Assembly: GCA_013407085.1 (NCBI GenBank)
Contig: JACCGJ010001596.1
Coordinates: forward strand, 88,494-152,493
Origin: Atriophallophorus winterbourni
Lineage: Eukaryota; Platyhelminthes; Trematoda; Plagiorchiida; Microphallidae
Reading direction: 5' to 3'
Length of the DNA stretch: 64,000 nucleotides
The stretch's first letter is position 1, and each line of letters opens with the position of its first letter. Below are positions 22,076-34,503 of this stretch, piece after piece. The position numbers and the translations under genes are program-made. Below the pieces are notes generated by a model. That model saw nothing but the letters and a program-made list of their open reading frames with translations. It made no database searches and was not told where the DNA came from.

Positions 22076-22869
22076 ATTGTAATCTCGCTACTCCTGCCAC
22101 TTGGTTTAAATTTTGCCTGATACGGAACAGATTGACCACCCTCTTTGGACAGGACAAACAACAGTACAAGCAACGCGTGGTAGAAAGAATGGAATATAAT
22201 CAAAAATCCTGTACACAATTGTGAATGGAAGAACAAAGTTGAAACCAGGTGTTTTACAACTCATGACACAACAAGAAATTACTACTACAGTTCAACAGAC
22301 AGCGGATGCTCTATCGAGGTTTTACTCCCAGGTGTTCTGCCCGAAATAGCAACTATTGCATCATGGTATATCAAACTCTTTAGAACCTCCAGCTGAACCA
22401 ATAAGTGACCACGTCGTTGTGTAACAACATATTCGGCGACTAAACACGAGGAAATCACCGGGTGCGGACAACATTACCCCAGCTATTCTCCGTGCATGTC
22501 ATTGACAGCTGTCATACAGTCTAGCTGAGATTTTCAACGGAACCTTTCGCGACGGTTGCGCACTGTCAGCTGATAACACCTATTTACAAGGTTCGATGTT
22601 GTTCCGACGTAGAAAATTACATACATGTTACGCTGCGCAGCAGCATCTCGAAAATGTTTGAGCGCATCCTAACTGAGTGTATCGTGGATCACCTTAAAAC
22701 TAAAGGACATTTATCAGCAGCGCAACATGGGTTTCGTCGAAATTGATCATGTCTCTCAAATATACTCATCACTCTGGACGATTGGACAACGTCTCTTGAC
22801 CTAGGCTACTCTGTTCATCCCGGCTATATTGATGTATCAAAGGCATTCGATAATGTAATCCAATAGCCA

Positions 22870-24535
22870 GTGCAGTATGGGATAACAGGAAACTTACAAG
22901 CGCGTATCTTACTATATACCCGCATACAGATCGCAGAATACAATACACGAAGTCGTTGTGAAACCCGAGAGTGTCCTGGTAAAGCTACGCGGCTTAAATA
23001 CAAAAAATCCCCGGGTACTGATGAAATAACACCATTCATCCTAAAACAATGCGTCCAAGCTCTATTCTCACCACTATCTGACCTTTTCATCCTGTCCTTG
23101 AGTTGTAGCACGGTTGCTAATGACTGGAAAAGTGGACTAACCACTCCGATATACAAAGGAGGGAACCGTACTGATTTGTCTAACTAACGACCAATCACGT
23201 TGTTGCCAGTGGTCTCTAAAGTTCTCGAACGACTTGTAGCTGACGAACTCATTAAACATTTGGAACAAAACAAGCTGATTTTCACCGCACAGCACGGATT
23301 CAGGACAAGACACACACCAATCTTCTCATAACTCTTGATAATTGGACTTGAGCCGTGGACGATGAATTCCCTATCCAGGCTTGTTACTTGGACATGTCTA
23401 AAGCCTTTGACCATATTAACCACAGCATACTGCTACAAAGTTGGAGCAGCTCGGGTTGTGCGGCGGACTATTGGCCTGGATAAGGGATTACTTGACTGGT
23501 AGAGGTAAAAGTGTTAGTGTTGATGGGGCACTATCCAACCCAGTAGAAGTTACAAGTGGCGTACCTGAAGGCTCAGTCTTGGGACCAATACTCTTCCTCG
23601 TGTACGCGAACGATATACCCGAAATCGTACGCAGCAAAATCATTTTATTTGCGGATGACATCGAATTCTGGACTAGCATACGCACCATACAGGATTGCCA
23701 AATTCTCCAAAGAGATCTCGAAGAACTTCATAATTGGTCCTTGCGGAACTGCCTTCCATTCAACTTGAAGTTGAAGTAACTTGAAGTCTTCACGGCAGTG
23801 TTCTGTTGTCTACAAAAAGTTCTTCCAGAGCTTAGGATTGCTCAGAAGCATATTTGTTCGTTTATCAAAGCAGATACTCCCACGTATGATTAACACCTAT
23901 AGCAGACCAACAATGATCTATGCTGCATTGCACTCAAATTACTTTGCATTATAAATACATGATCGGTCCCAAACATATTCCAATCGAATGGTGTATGCTG
24001 TTTAAGCATGGTCCCCATGGTTACAAAAGGACATGACCTAGCTGCTACGGGTATACCACCGCGCAACAAAAATGGTGCCCGGGTTATACAACAGGCCATA
24101 CGAGGAGCGGATTGCAACTCTAAACCTCTTTGACTTTTCGTTCCGTCGTCTCAGGGGTGACTTGATCCAGCTGTTCAACATTCTGCATACAGTGGATCAC
24201 CCACTTGAACACCTGTTTCAACGGCAAGAAGCACGTGGTAGCAGATCACAGGCTACAAGTTAATTATTCCACAATTCAGATCAAATTTGCGAAGAATTTT
24301 CTTTGCTGTCAGTTTTTTATTGAACTTCCTGCCTCCACATATCATTTGCGCAACAAGCCTGAACATGTTCAACGCAAATCAACCTGCACATGAATACAGC
24401 GTGTGACTTCCCATATGGATAACAATCTTTGTGTTGTTTGTATGCATTCCCTATATTTTTAATCTGTGGTTACCTTAAATTATTTGCTTTTTGGAGCATT
24501 AAAACTTTGAATTACTTTGAATTACCTGGAATACA
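22870..24535 (+). mobile_element. LINE C: RT to 3' UTR, broken
   Basis: Starts within the RT (KKSPGTDEITPFILKQC; GLTTPIYKGGNRTD). Later pieces include FTAQHGFRTRH, the frame at 23441-23779 with TSGVPEGSVLGPILF and an intact LFADDIEFW, and post-RT sequence ([18 protein letters not shown]). The 3' UTR with TGTGGTTACC...GGAGCATTA and TTGAATTACTT repeats ends at about 24535. There are several frameshifts and a 68-bp insertion at 23926. Confidence 0.8.
23926..23993 (+). mobile_element. 68-bp insertion with 7-bp target duplication
   Basis: TATGCTG flanks both sides (23919-23925 and 23994-24000). The insert is part of the family seen at 424-715 and 15677-15865 ('cggtcccaaacatattcc'). It interrupts the MEYA...AWSP region of LINE C. 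Confidence 0.65.
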
Positions 24536-24800
24536 TGATCCCAGGTTGAGCACCGTGGCTGCGTAAAGACATTGGATTAATGGATTAAATATACCACCGC
24601 GCGACGAAGCTACATGAAGCGATGCAGCACATCCCGTACCAAGAACGAATGGCCATGCTGGGATTGAGCGTTTTTACACAGAGGGTATTATGGAGCGACA
24701 TGATCCTTACATATAAAATACTGCGGATGGAGAATCACCCTATCCGCGATTTGTTAAAATGTAATTTCCCCTAAGAACACACCGAACAATACAGCTCTCT
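24536..24800 (+). mobile_element. LINE D-type post-RT fragment
   Basis: Reads APWLRKDIGL, HIPYQERMAMLG and ILRMENHPIRDLL in broken frames, matching the post-RT part of the minus-strand LINE at 26290. Confidence 0.65.
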
Positions 24801-24849
24801 CGTTAATATTGAAGCAATGTGCAAACGAACATCGTGTGTGATCTAGAAG

Positions 24850-25289
24850 ATAAAGAATAGCAGGTGACAGTTTGACAGAACCATATGTTGTGGCGTCACA
24901 TCGGCAGCCTTCTTTGAAGAAAATATGTAATCACCCCGGACTTCGATCTTTCGGTACCACTCCCTTAAGCATCGAATAGTTAAACAGGATAGAAAACGGT
25001 TCACAAAGCTGACGATGATCGAACCCTAGCACATCCGATGTGATGCAATCCACTCGCGGGTATTTTCTGACATTCCGTTTAAGCAATTAACTTGTATATT
25101 CTTTAGATTTATCAAAATTTCGCCCAATGTTCCGATTTCTGAGTCGTCTCAATACATGAACATTCCATTGAAAGATTTGGCATGAATACTTTAGTGCATT
25201 TGCGGTACCCAAAGCAGTTTTTGTGAGTTTTCAACCATTCTGGATGGCAATAATACCTGGTTTGACTTTCCCTATCGCGGCCATGATTT
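24850..25289 (-). mobile_element. LINE B-type RT fragment, runs into the gap
   Basis: On the minus strand: KVKPGIIAIQNG, then HRQLCEPFSILFNYSMLKG and VVPKD, matching LINE B around its RT N-terminus. A deletion lies between these parts. The fragment is cut by the N gap. Confidence 0.65.
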
Positions 25290-26289
25290 NNNNNNNNNNN
25301 NNNNNNNNNNNNNNNNNNNNNNNNNNNNNNNNNNNNNNNNNNNNNNNNNNNNNNNNNNNNNNNNNNNNNNNNNNNNNNNNNNNNNNNNNNNNNNNNNNNN
25401 NNNNNNNNNNNNNNNNNNNNNNNNNNNNNNNNNNNNNNNNNNNNNNNNNNNNNNNNNNNNNNNNNNNNNNNNNNNNNNNNNNNNNNNNNNNNNNNNNNNN
25501 NNNNNNNNNNNNNNNNNNNNNNNNNNNNNNNNNNNNNNNNNNNNNNNNNNNNNNNNNNNNNNNNNNNNNNNNNNNNNNNNNNNNNNNNNNNNNNNNNNNN
25601 NNNNNNNNNNNNNNNNNNNNNNNNNNNNNNNNNNNNNNNNNNNNNNNNNNNNNNNNNNNNNNNNNNNNNNNNNNNNNNNNNNNNNNNNNNNNNNNNNNNN
25701 NNNNNNNNNNNNNNNNNNNNNNNNNNNNNNNNNNNNNNNNNNNNNNNNNNNNNNNNNNNNNNNNNNNNNNNNNNNNNNNNNNNNNNNNNNNNNNNNNNNN
25801 NNNNNNNNNNNNNNNNNNNNNNNNNNNNNNNNNNNNNNNNNNNNNNNNNNNNNNNNNNNNNNNNNNNNNNNNNNNNNNNNNNNNNNNNNNNNNNNNNNNN
25901 NNNNNNNNNNNNNNNNNNNNNNNNNNNNNNNNNNNNNNNNNNNNNNNNNNNNNNNNNNNNNNNNNNNNNNNNNNNNNNNNNNNNNNNNNNNNNNNNNNNN
26001 NNNNNNNNNNNNNNNNNNNNNNNNNNNNNNNNNNNNNNNNNNNNNNNNNNNNNNNNNNNNNNNNNNNNNNNNNNNNNNNNNNNNNNNNNNNNNNNNNNNN
26101 NNNNNNNNNNNNNNNNNNNNNNNNNNNNNNNNNNNNNNNNNNNNNNNNNNNNNNNNNNNNNNNNNNNNNNNNNNNNNNNNNNNNNNNNNNNNNNNNNNNN
26201 NNNNNNNNNNNNNNNNNNNNNNNNNNNNNNNNNNNNNNNNNNNNNNNNNNNNNNNNNNNNNNNNNNNNNNNNNNNNNNNNNNNNNNNNN
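25290..26289. other. Assembly gap, 1000 N
   Basis: Exactly 1000 unresolved bases, a typical scaffold placeholder. Its true length is unknown. Confidence 1.
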
Positions 26290-29090
26290 TTGATTCAATA
26301 CACAGGGCCAATTATGGGGTGTTGCTTGATATATGCATCTAGTTTTGCTTTAAAAACGTCAAATGTTGTTGCATTCACAACGTCTTGTGGTAGTGCATTC
26401 CTTAGAAAGCAGATACGCACAGAGAAGAAATGGCGCCGACAGTCAAGTCTTGAGTGCGGTATTGCGAGGCAACTTGAGAGACCACGTGTATTCCGAGGGG
26501 AAATTATTTTTAATAGATCTCGGAGCGGGTGGTTTTCGATTCGCACTATGTTGTAAGCTAGAATAACTTCGCTCCTCATTCGACTCTGTGTAAAATCAGG
26601 AAAACCTAGTATAGCCAATCGCTCTTGATATGGGACGTGCTGCATCCCATCAACTAGCTTGGTAGCTCGGTGGAAAATTCTATCCAAGAGGTCGATGTCT
26701 TTGCGCAGCCACGGTGCCCAGGCTGGGATCAAATATTCCATCGTTGGATGAATGTAAGTATTTAAAATGCGGGGATGTGTTTTGGGAGTGAACCGCCCGA
26801 AAATTCTTTTCAGTATTCCTAATATACCACTTACCCGATTAAACACTTTTCGAAAATGCATATTCGCTTTCAGGTTATTAGTGATCCAAATCCCGAGATC
26901 CTTTTCAGCGGTGGTCCAAATTAGGTTTTCATGGCCTAGATGATATGTGTGGTCGTAATTACGGCCAAGCTGTAACATATTACATTTGCATTTGATTTAA
27001 TAGGGACCAGTGATACAGCGCATCCAAGTCCTGTTTTAGCATCAAACAATCTTCTGTAGTTCGGATTTGCTTCCATATTTGAGTGTCGTCAGCAAAAAGA
27101 ACTAGCTTACACCGCACTATTTCAGTAATATCATTGATGTATAACAGGAAAAGAATAGGCCCGAGTACTGAACCTTGAGGAACCCCGCTCGTGGCATCGA
27201 TACTTTTCGATAGTACACCGTCAATGAGAACTCGCATATCCCGATAGGTCAGATAATCTGTTAACCATGATAGTAGGTTACCCCTTATTCCAGCTTTGCA
27301 GAAGCAGGCTGTGATTGACCTTATCAAAAGCCTTTGATATATCAATATAACATGCGTGAACAGTGTAGCCTTGGTCGAGCGACATAGTCCAGTCGTTTAG
27401 TGTGATCAGTATATTCGACAGACAAGATCTGTTCCGGCGAAACCCGTGTTGTGCTGCTGACAAAAGACCTCTTGCTTCAAGGTGACCCAAAATGCATTCA
27501 CTAAAGATGCGTTCCATGATCTTTGAAATACAGGGTAGCAGCGTTACAGGTCTGTAATTTGCTGCGTCAGAACGACAGCCACCCTTGTAAATTGGTGTTA
27601 TCACACCCGCTTTCTATGCTAAAGGTACGCAACCTTTGCGGTGATTTTGGATGAAAACCGCAGCTAAGCTACGTGAAAGCTCTCTATAACACACATGAAG
27701 AATTGCTGGGTAATGTTGTGCTTTCCGGGAGATTTCTTCTTCGCTCCACTACGAATTGATCTATTACCGGTTCACTTAGTGGTTCCACTGTGTTTGATAA
27801 TTCTTGATGCGATAATTGCTGTTTTGGGCAGAAGACTTGAGAGTAAAAGCAAGCAAGTGCATCTGTCCTCTCTTGGACAGTGACGGTCAATCCTTCTGCT
27901 GTCATGATCGGGAAAACCCCTGGTTCAACTTTGGTTCTTTCATTCACAATTTTTCTATAATATTATCGGTTTTTCTTCCATTCGTTCCACCATACATTGA
28001 TGGTACCGTTGTTTGTCCTGCCGAATGATGGTGGCGAATCTGTTACGCATTTTACATATTGTAACCAAGATGTAGGGCTGGCATCTTCGCAATGGGTGAC
28101 CCAGCCTCGATGTTTTAGTGAAATCCATTTTCTGGTTCTGCTGCGAACAGAGAAACGGAAGTTGTGGACATCTTTCCTATGAATATATAGAGAGTTAGAC
28201 TGGATTTGCATCCGAAGGTAGTTCATCAATGTATTGTAATGTGTATTTGAGTCACTAGAATCAAGTTGAACATTGTTCATCTAAGAGAGTGCATTGTGGA
28301 GTCTCCAAAAGTCGACTCTACGGATGACTTTCGATTCGTCACTGAGTCTCGCTGCACTGCAGACATAATCGAACACGAGCATCACATGGTCACTTAGCCC
28401 CAATGCAGCTTCGTGGAGCATTGATTCAATGACCGATTCGTTGGAAGTCAAAACAAGGTCAAGAACAGTGAGTCGGTCTGATTCTCTCATTCGTGTGTGG
28501 TTGGAGACGTGGTTATACATGGGTATCAGATCAAATTCTTCGCGAAATTTGTCTTCCAGTGAGTTCGTTGAGTGCTGATCTCTCTAGTATAGCTGCGGGA
28601 GGTTGAAATCCCCAACAATCAGAGGGTGAGCGTGTAGTCGAGCGCTGATGCGATGAAGTCTTTCAACTAACACATGGTTATTTTCTGCGGTCGAAGTTGG
28701 TGAGTGATATGTAACCCCAATTGTACAGCTGTCACCAGATTCCAGGTTAAGTGAGCACCAAAGTGTGTCGGTGAGTGAAAGTTCAGTTTCAGCAATCATA
28801 TTTACCTTGAGTCGCTTGTGATAATACAATGCAACGCCACCTCCAGGGTCATCACAGTCTCGACGAATAAGTGTCATATTAGGGATAGAATGTTCACTGT
28901 CCGTCATACTCGACTGATACCAAGTTTCCGTCACAGCAATAAGATCAGGGGACTTTTCTACACATATATCAATGAGTTCCGCCAGCTTGTTGACTAAACA
29001 TTGAGCATTTGTATATATACATTTGATCGACATTGCTTGATGTAGCGATGATACATGTGGCATATGATAAGGCGTTAGACCTACTGTGCA
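26290..29090 (-). pseudogene. LINE D ORF2 (endonuclease + RT), broken
   Basis: Read on the minus strand from 29063: APE endonuclease (IKCIYTNAQCLVNKL, LIAVTETWYQ, GGGVALYYHKR, IGVTYHSPTS, IVGDFNLPQLY, LDLVLTSNES, SDHVMLVFD), a linker, RT (ITPIYKGGCRSDAANYRPV, AAQHGFRRNRSC, YIDISKAFDKVN, TSGVPQGSVLGPILF, LFADDTQIW), then a post-RT region ending at about 26295. The frame is broken at least six times, around 28584, 28520, 28281, 27963, 27684 and 27280. The catalytic FADD is intact. The 3' UTR is lost in the gap. Its ORF1 is probably the minus-strand ORF at 37015-38836, separated by LINE E. Confidence 0.85.
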
Positions 29091-29410
29091 GTCGCATTTT
29101 TTGTTGCTCTGACATTTCTGCTCATATCTTCACCGAATCTGCTTGGATTTCTCTCATTCCAAGAATTATGTGCTACTTTCGATCATATCTATCGGAATTT
29201 ATTTGTTTTGCCCTTGTCAACGGATTAGCAGCAAAGTTATCATATCGGCGTAAATTTCACAGTTTGCTCACGCATGCAAACGTTTTCAATGGCTAACTAT
29301 ACTACGGTTTTTGCTATCATTGCAAAGATCGCGTTGAACTACGCATTTTGATACTTGTTTCTGTGTTCTAGCCTATGTATTTAACGAGTTATATTGGATT
29401 ATTTGATACA

Positions 29411-30990
29411 TGACGAAATCACGTGTTCCAAAACAACCACCTCGTCCCGTCGAACAAAAACCCGTCACACAGCCGAACAACCCAATTCAGGCTACTAACA
29501 TGTTTGACCGCATCACGAGATCGAACATCGATCGATCAAACTGTGACAGCGACATCGACCCAACTTGACCTCATTGCCAAGTGCCTGGATCCGGCGAACG
29601 CAACAATGGTCACGGCGGGCCCAGCTGATAGGACGAATCTCGACACGCAAAATTGTCCCGAAGTCACGTGCAAAGCATGCGGACAACCGGTGAATCCCAT
29701 GGCGCGTAAAGTAAAAACGTGTTTTCTGTGTTTGGGTAAAATCCATGGTAAATGCGACCGTACTTTAGCCCCTGATTCGATAGCATTATTAAATAATGAA
29801 ATGGTTCCAGGTGCATGCTATGTCTGTGTTCGTTGCAGAGCTACATCTTTGCAAAAAGCCGATACTTTTGAAGGAAAATTAGAACATAGAATGGCCGGTT
29901 TGGGTTGGGCCTTCGACGTGTGGAAGAAATGTTGGTAAATCATGTGAGCACACAAGAGATCACTGATGTAAACCATCATATCAATACATCGATTTCAGAA
30001 TCACCATTGAAGGAAGCTAAGACTAAGGCTATTCGTGTGCCAAAATAGCAAAAAAGCAGGGTTATTCCCGTTTTGGAATCAGCTAAAACGACCACAGAAG
30101 TATGAAATTCTTACAGAGTTATGGTGTTAGGTTTGTCCTCAGCTGTGCGCTCCAAAACTGCTGTACCCGACTCACAAAGTCAAGCCACAAATGTTTTAAA
30201 TTCTAAAACGCCTGACTTTCCGATACGCAAAAAAACACCCCATACACGCTGAACGTGATATGTACGAATGTCAGCGAGTCCCAAGAAAGCCTGTTTGATA
30301 GCAAACAGAAACACGATGTCGAAAAGTGGTCTGAGCTTTGTCACCTAATGAAAATTGAACACGTAAACGCAGAAAAAGTGACTCGTCTAACTCGCCATTC
30401 AACTTCACCTCATATTGGTCAACCTCGCTTGCTCAAGGTAACACTAAAATGCGAGGCTGATATCGAAAACGTATTGCTCAAGTTTAGATTCCGACTCAAA
30501 CTGCCGCATATATCCCGATGTACCATGTTGGGGAAGGAAGGGAAGATTGAACGCCAGGGAACAAACGGTATCGCGAAGTATAGTTCTACTTGGTGTACCA
30601 GAAAATACTTCTAGAGCATCGAATCAGGAAATCGTAGAGCACGACGTCAAACAATGGCTCTACATTGCGTGTTCTCTCGATATTTCTAATGCCGTTGTTG
30701 TGGACACTTTTTGAGTCCAATTTTCGCCAAAATATAAAGGGGATGGACCGAGACCTCTGAAGATTACGTTCTTGACCAGCGCTATGGCCGAAATAGTAAG
30801 GTCGGAATGGACAAAAGGGGAACGAACACTACCCAAGGATGTTAGACTTAGCCAGCCAAACTAAGTCAAACACTCTCCCGTTTGGAGATACCGGATAGCA
30901 GCGTTTCCATCCAAACGGAGGAAATCAATGCATCACAAAACTTCGTAGGTCCGGCTCAAATCGAGTCGGACTGAGCAATTCACACCGAAA
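29411..30990 (+). pseudogene. LINE E ORF1 (PHD-like zinc finger + conserved C-domain)
   Basis: ATG at 29410/29411 (MTKSRVPKQPP). After a frameshift the frame 29423-29938 carries a Cys4-His-Cys3 type zinc finger (CKACGQPV, CFLCLGKIHGKCD, CYVCVRC) and a coiled-coil start (FEGKLEHRMAGL). The C-terminal nucleic-acid-binding domain typical of CR1-like ORF1 is at 30255-30614 (VICTNVSESQESLF, HIGQPRLLKVTL) and continues, broken, to FVGPAQIESD near 30970. ORF1 proteins of this kind bind the LINE RNA. Confidence 0.75.
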
Positions 30991-31029
30991 ACTAATTGTC
31001 GATTCAAGCCGTCGGCGACCAATAAGACG

Positions 31030-31564
31030 CACACATGAAGAAGAAGAAGAAGAAGAAAAGAACTTTATTCGTTAAAACGAATTTTCAGTTAATCAAAAAA
31101 GCACAGAATTTCAACACGAATAAGGGGGACGTCAAAATTTGATGGGAAAATTTGAGATTGCTAGTTACATTCAAAATCAAAACAGTTTCGGTTCCGTCTG
31201 CAGGCTTGTATGAGTTTTCTTTCGCATTATTCCGACCGGCGCAGCAAATTCCCCATCCTTCAAAAAATAAAAATATTGCGCAGCGTTTAAAGCGTGCGGG
31301 GCATCAAACGTCCTTTGTTTACATGTTCACAACATGTTAAAACGTTTGAAAAACAAAAGCTTTCGTGTTGACTGAAAAAATAAAAATGCATGAAAACATT
31401 AATTTTGAGCACGGCCGATTCAAAGGCCCCGCTCCAAAAAGAATGTTTTACCATCCAAAGAAGCCGGACCAATAACTTCGTTTTACACCCCGTCATTACT
31501 CGGTGATGTAATTTACCCACCATCTTTGACACGTACTCAAATTGCCTGCTAAAATGAACCATCT
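31030..31564. repeat. Dispersed repeat, copy 2, between the ORFs of LINE E
   Basis: Begins with (GAA)n at 31036-31056 and 'aactttattcgt', matching 1313-1340; 31420-31440 matches 1610-1635. In the related LINE at 41.6 kb the two ORFs are only 20 bp apart, so this segment is probably inserted. Confidence 0.45.
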
Positions 31565-34233
31565 TTGCTGTCAACCTCGACTGTCAAATTTTTGTATACG
31601 AATGCCCAATGCTTGACAAACAAAATACACGAATTGACTGAACTAACTACCACACACTCGCCAAACGTGATTGTTATAACTGAGACATTGTTTCATCCAA
31701 CTTTAATAGACAATGAAGTTGCCATTGAAGGTATGTCTCTACTTCGTCGCAATCGCCTGACTCGAGGAGGTGGTGTTGCGCTTTACCGCATTCCGAGACT
31801 GCTCTGCCAAGAGATCACTGATGAGGATTTACAACTGCAAGACACATTATGGTGTTCGCTGAATGTAACAGCAGGTGAAAAATGCATAGTGTGTGTGATT
31901 TACTGTTCGCACTCAGCCGACGAAGCCTACAATTCAGCATTACTTGCAAATATACGCTCAGCGGCTACCAGATACCGCGGCAGACTTCTACTGATCGGAG
32001 ACTTTGATCTGCCGAACTTTAAGGGAAATTCAGTTCATCCAGAAAATTCCTTAAATACTTTATTTCAACAGTTGATAGAAGAAATTCCACTCTACAACCA
32101 TATTTTCAACAATAACCGATTTCGTGGTACTGATACACCGTCGATCTTGGACCTAATACTGACAAATGAAGAGCACGTGATTGAAAGTCTTACTCAGGAA
32201 GCTCCAATAGGACTCAGTGACCACTTATTTATTACGTTTGATTATATTTGCCAGACAATCAGAACAAGTGACATCAACAAGGTGATTAGAAAAATTGACT
32301 TTCCACAACTTGAATCTACTCTTATGAACGCCACAGACCCTGGTCTTAAGTCCGACAACGTGCACGATCAGTGGCAGTGGATGATAACCGAACTTGAATT
32401 TGCCGTTGAAATGCACTCTCATCTTGTTCCAAAGGTGCAAAAAATGGATAGACATTTAAGCTGAGAAGCCCAACACGAAAATGGTTGACCTTGCGAAATG
32501 CTGCATGGCGAGCTCATCGACGTGATACCACTGTTGAGAGTTGGGAGACATTCCGTTTGCTGAGAAATAAGGTAAACAAACTTGTTGTTGATGACAAACT
32601 GAATTATCAAAATCATTTACTCAACAAAATGGAATCCAACCCCAAAATTCTCTAACAGATCATAAAAAACCGGTCAATGGTGAAACCAGGAGTTGCTGCT
32701 CTAAAGACACGTGATGGAACAACAACCACAGCATCGAAATCTGCCGAAGTTCTAGCCCATTTCTTCTCGACTGTCTTCATCCCACGAATCACCGTTACCT
32801 GTCCCTTAACTCTCGTCATCACACCCGAAAATGTTTTACAACAACTAACTATTACCTCGGAGAATGTCCTCTGCACATTGCTAAATCTCAACACGAGAAA
32901 ATCTCCGGAGCTGACGAAATTACCCCGTTGATTCTTAAAAACTGTGCTTATACTTTGTGTACGCCTCTCACGTACTTGTTTAACCTCTCTTTAACCCAAA
33001 GTTTCGTTCCCTGTGGTTGGAAGAATGGAATCATTAACCACATCCACAAAGGAGGAAACCGTTCCGAAGTATCCAACTATCGGCCAGTTACACTACTACC
33101 GGTGATCTCTAAAGTAATGAGCGCCTTGTAGCAAACAGCGTCACAAAACATCTGGAAGACAATTGCTTGCTCGCAGTCGAACAGCACGGCTTCAGAAAAA
33201 GACACTCTTGCCTTTTAAACCTTCTGCTCGCCCTCGATGACTAGACTTAAGCTGTAGACAGTACACGCGTGTTATCTTGATATGTCAAAAGCATTCGATC
33301 GTGTCAACCACAGTCTGTTACCACAAAAGATGAAGCTATGTGGAATCAAGGGTTCATTACTAGCCTGGTTTGCGGATTATCACCGCGACCGTGTCATTCG
33401 AGTAAGGGTTGATGGTGCTTTGTCACGACCTATTGCAGTAACGAGTGGGGTGCCGCAGGGATCAGTGCTTGCACCACTTCTTTTCCTGATGTATGTCAAC
33501 GATTTACCTGAACTTGTTCGCTGCAAAATCTTGTTAATTGCGGATGAGATCAAGCTGTGGACACAAGTACGTACAACTGAGGATTGCAGAGAGCTTCAGC
33601 TGGACCTCGATGCCTTACAAGACTGGTCAGTTAGAAATGAACTACCTTTCAATGTCAGAAAATGCTAGGTATTGACTGTTGGAATACATTTCGAGTACTC
33701 CTACACCCTTAGTTCCCATATTCTTGAAAGCACTGACAAGGAGAAGGACTTGGGTGTGTGGGTGAGCAGCACTTTCAAACATTCACATAACGTCTCAGCT
33801 GTCTATGAAAAGACGTCACGAGTACTGCTACTGCTAAAACGCGTGTTCGGGAGCTTCAATAAGCAAACCGTTCATCGAATAATTAATACGTAATTGAGGC
33901 CAACCATGGAGTATGCGTTTCAGGCTTGGTCACCCTGGCTACAGAAGGACATCAGCCTATTGCAGAGAATATATCATCGGACCACCAAGCTTGTACGCGG
34001 TTTGAAGCACAAACAATACGAAGATCGTATTGCAAGTCTCAATCTATTCGACTTTCGCTACCGCCGTCTTAGAGGTGATTTGATACTTATGTTCAATATA
34101 CTGCATACCTCCAAACATCCCCTAAATCAACTATTCACGCGACTACCACCCAGAACCAACCGGAGTCACTACTATACAGTAAATATTCCCGACTCGAGAC
34201 TAAACTGTCGAAGGTACTTTTATTCTGTACGTG
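31565..34233 (+). pseudogene. LINE E ORF2, broken, RT active site altered
   Basis: The endonuclease is open at 31565-32464 (KFLYTNAQCLTNKI, VIVITETLFH, RGGGVALYR, IGDFDLPNF with N to D in the usual GDFN, SILDLILTNEE, SDHLFITFD). RT pieces follow in several frames: STRKSPE, WKNGIINHIHKGGNRSE, EQHGFRKRHSC, MSKAFDRVNH, TSGVPQGSVLAPLLF. The catalytic strand reads LIADEIKLW instead of LFADDxxIW, so the second catalytic aspartate is lost. The post-RT region is cut at 34233 by the LTR element, and its last ~40 codons resume at 36701. Confidence 0.85.
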
Positions 34234-34486
34234 TGTCAAGGTCGTTCAATCTAAGCACGCCAAAACTCGCACTGATTTGGAAGTATTGATCGTTTTTAAT
34301 CATGTGAACATAACTCGCCGATTTGATTCAATATAACAGCTTGGCTTCAGTAGCTTGGCTTCACTTTCGTTCATTGTACATATATATACAAATGAGCTGT
34401 AAATAAAACGATGCATTCTGTCAGTCGTCTTCTACCACTTTCGTGAGTGTTGGGTCAGCCGGAACTCGCTCCCAAAAAACACAACA
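34234..34486 (+). repeat. 5' LTR
   Basis: TGTCAAGG ... ACAACA, 253 bp. It contains a direct repeat of 'agcttggcttc' and a TATATATA box near 34381. Confidence 0.92.
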
Positions 34487-34503
34487 GACTTGGCGACGGG
34501 AAA

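Larger units (their letters stand above)
18245..22865 (+). mobile_element. LINE A: 5' UTR, ORF1 and ORF2 remnants, split by LINE B
   Basis: 18245-18540 matches the LINE 5' UTR also present at 29090-29410 and 63285-63600. ORF1 begins at 18541 and is broken. The copy then runs into an AT repeat. Endonuclease C-terminal sequence (RSSILDLVLTSKAS, SDHVVLVFD) follows at 19120-19240, up to the KWISLK-like segment at 19470. LINE B is inserted at 19487-22075. LINE A resumes at 22076 (TWFKFCLIRNRLT) and reaches the RT (SAAQHGFRRN, DVSKAFDNV) before ending at about 22865. Many stops. Confidence 0.7.

Noticed and set aside
25112..26311. Three ORFs of 355-399 codons spanning the N gap
   Set aside because: They consist almost entirely of unknown residues from the 1000 N. 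Only the flanks are real, and these are LINE fragments.
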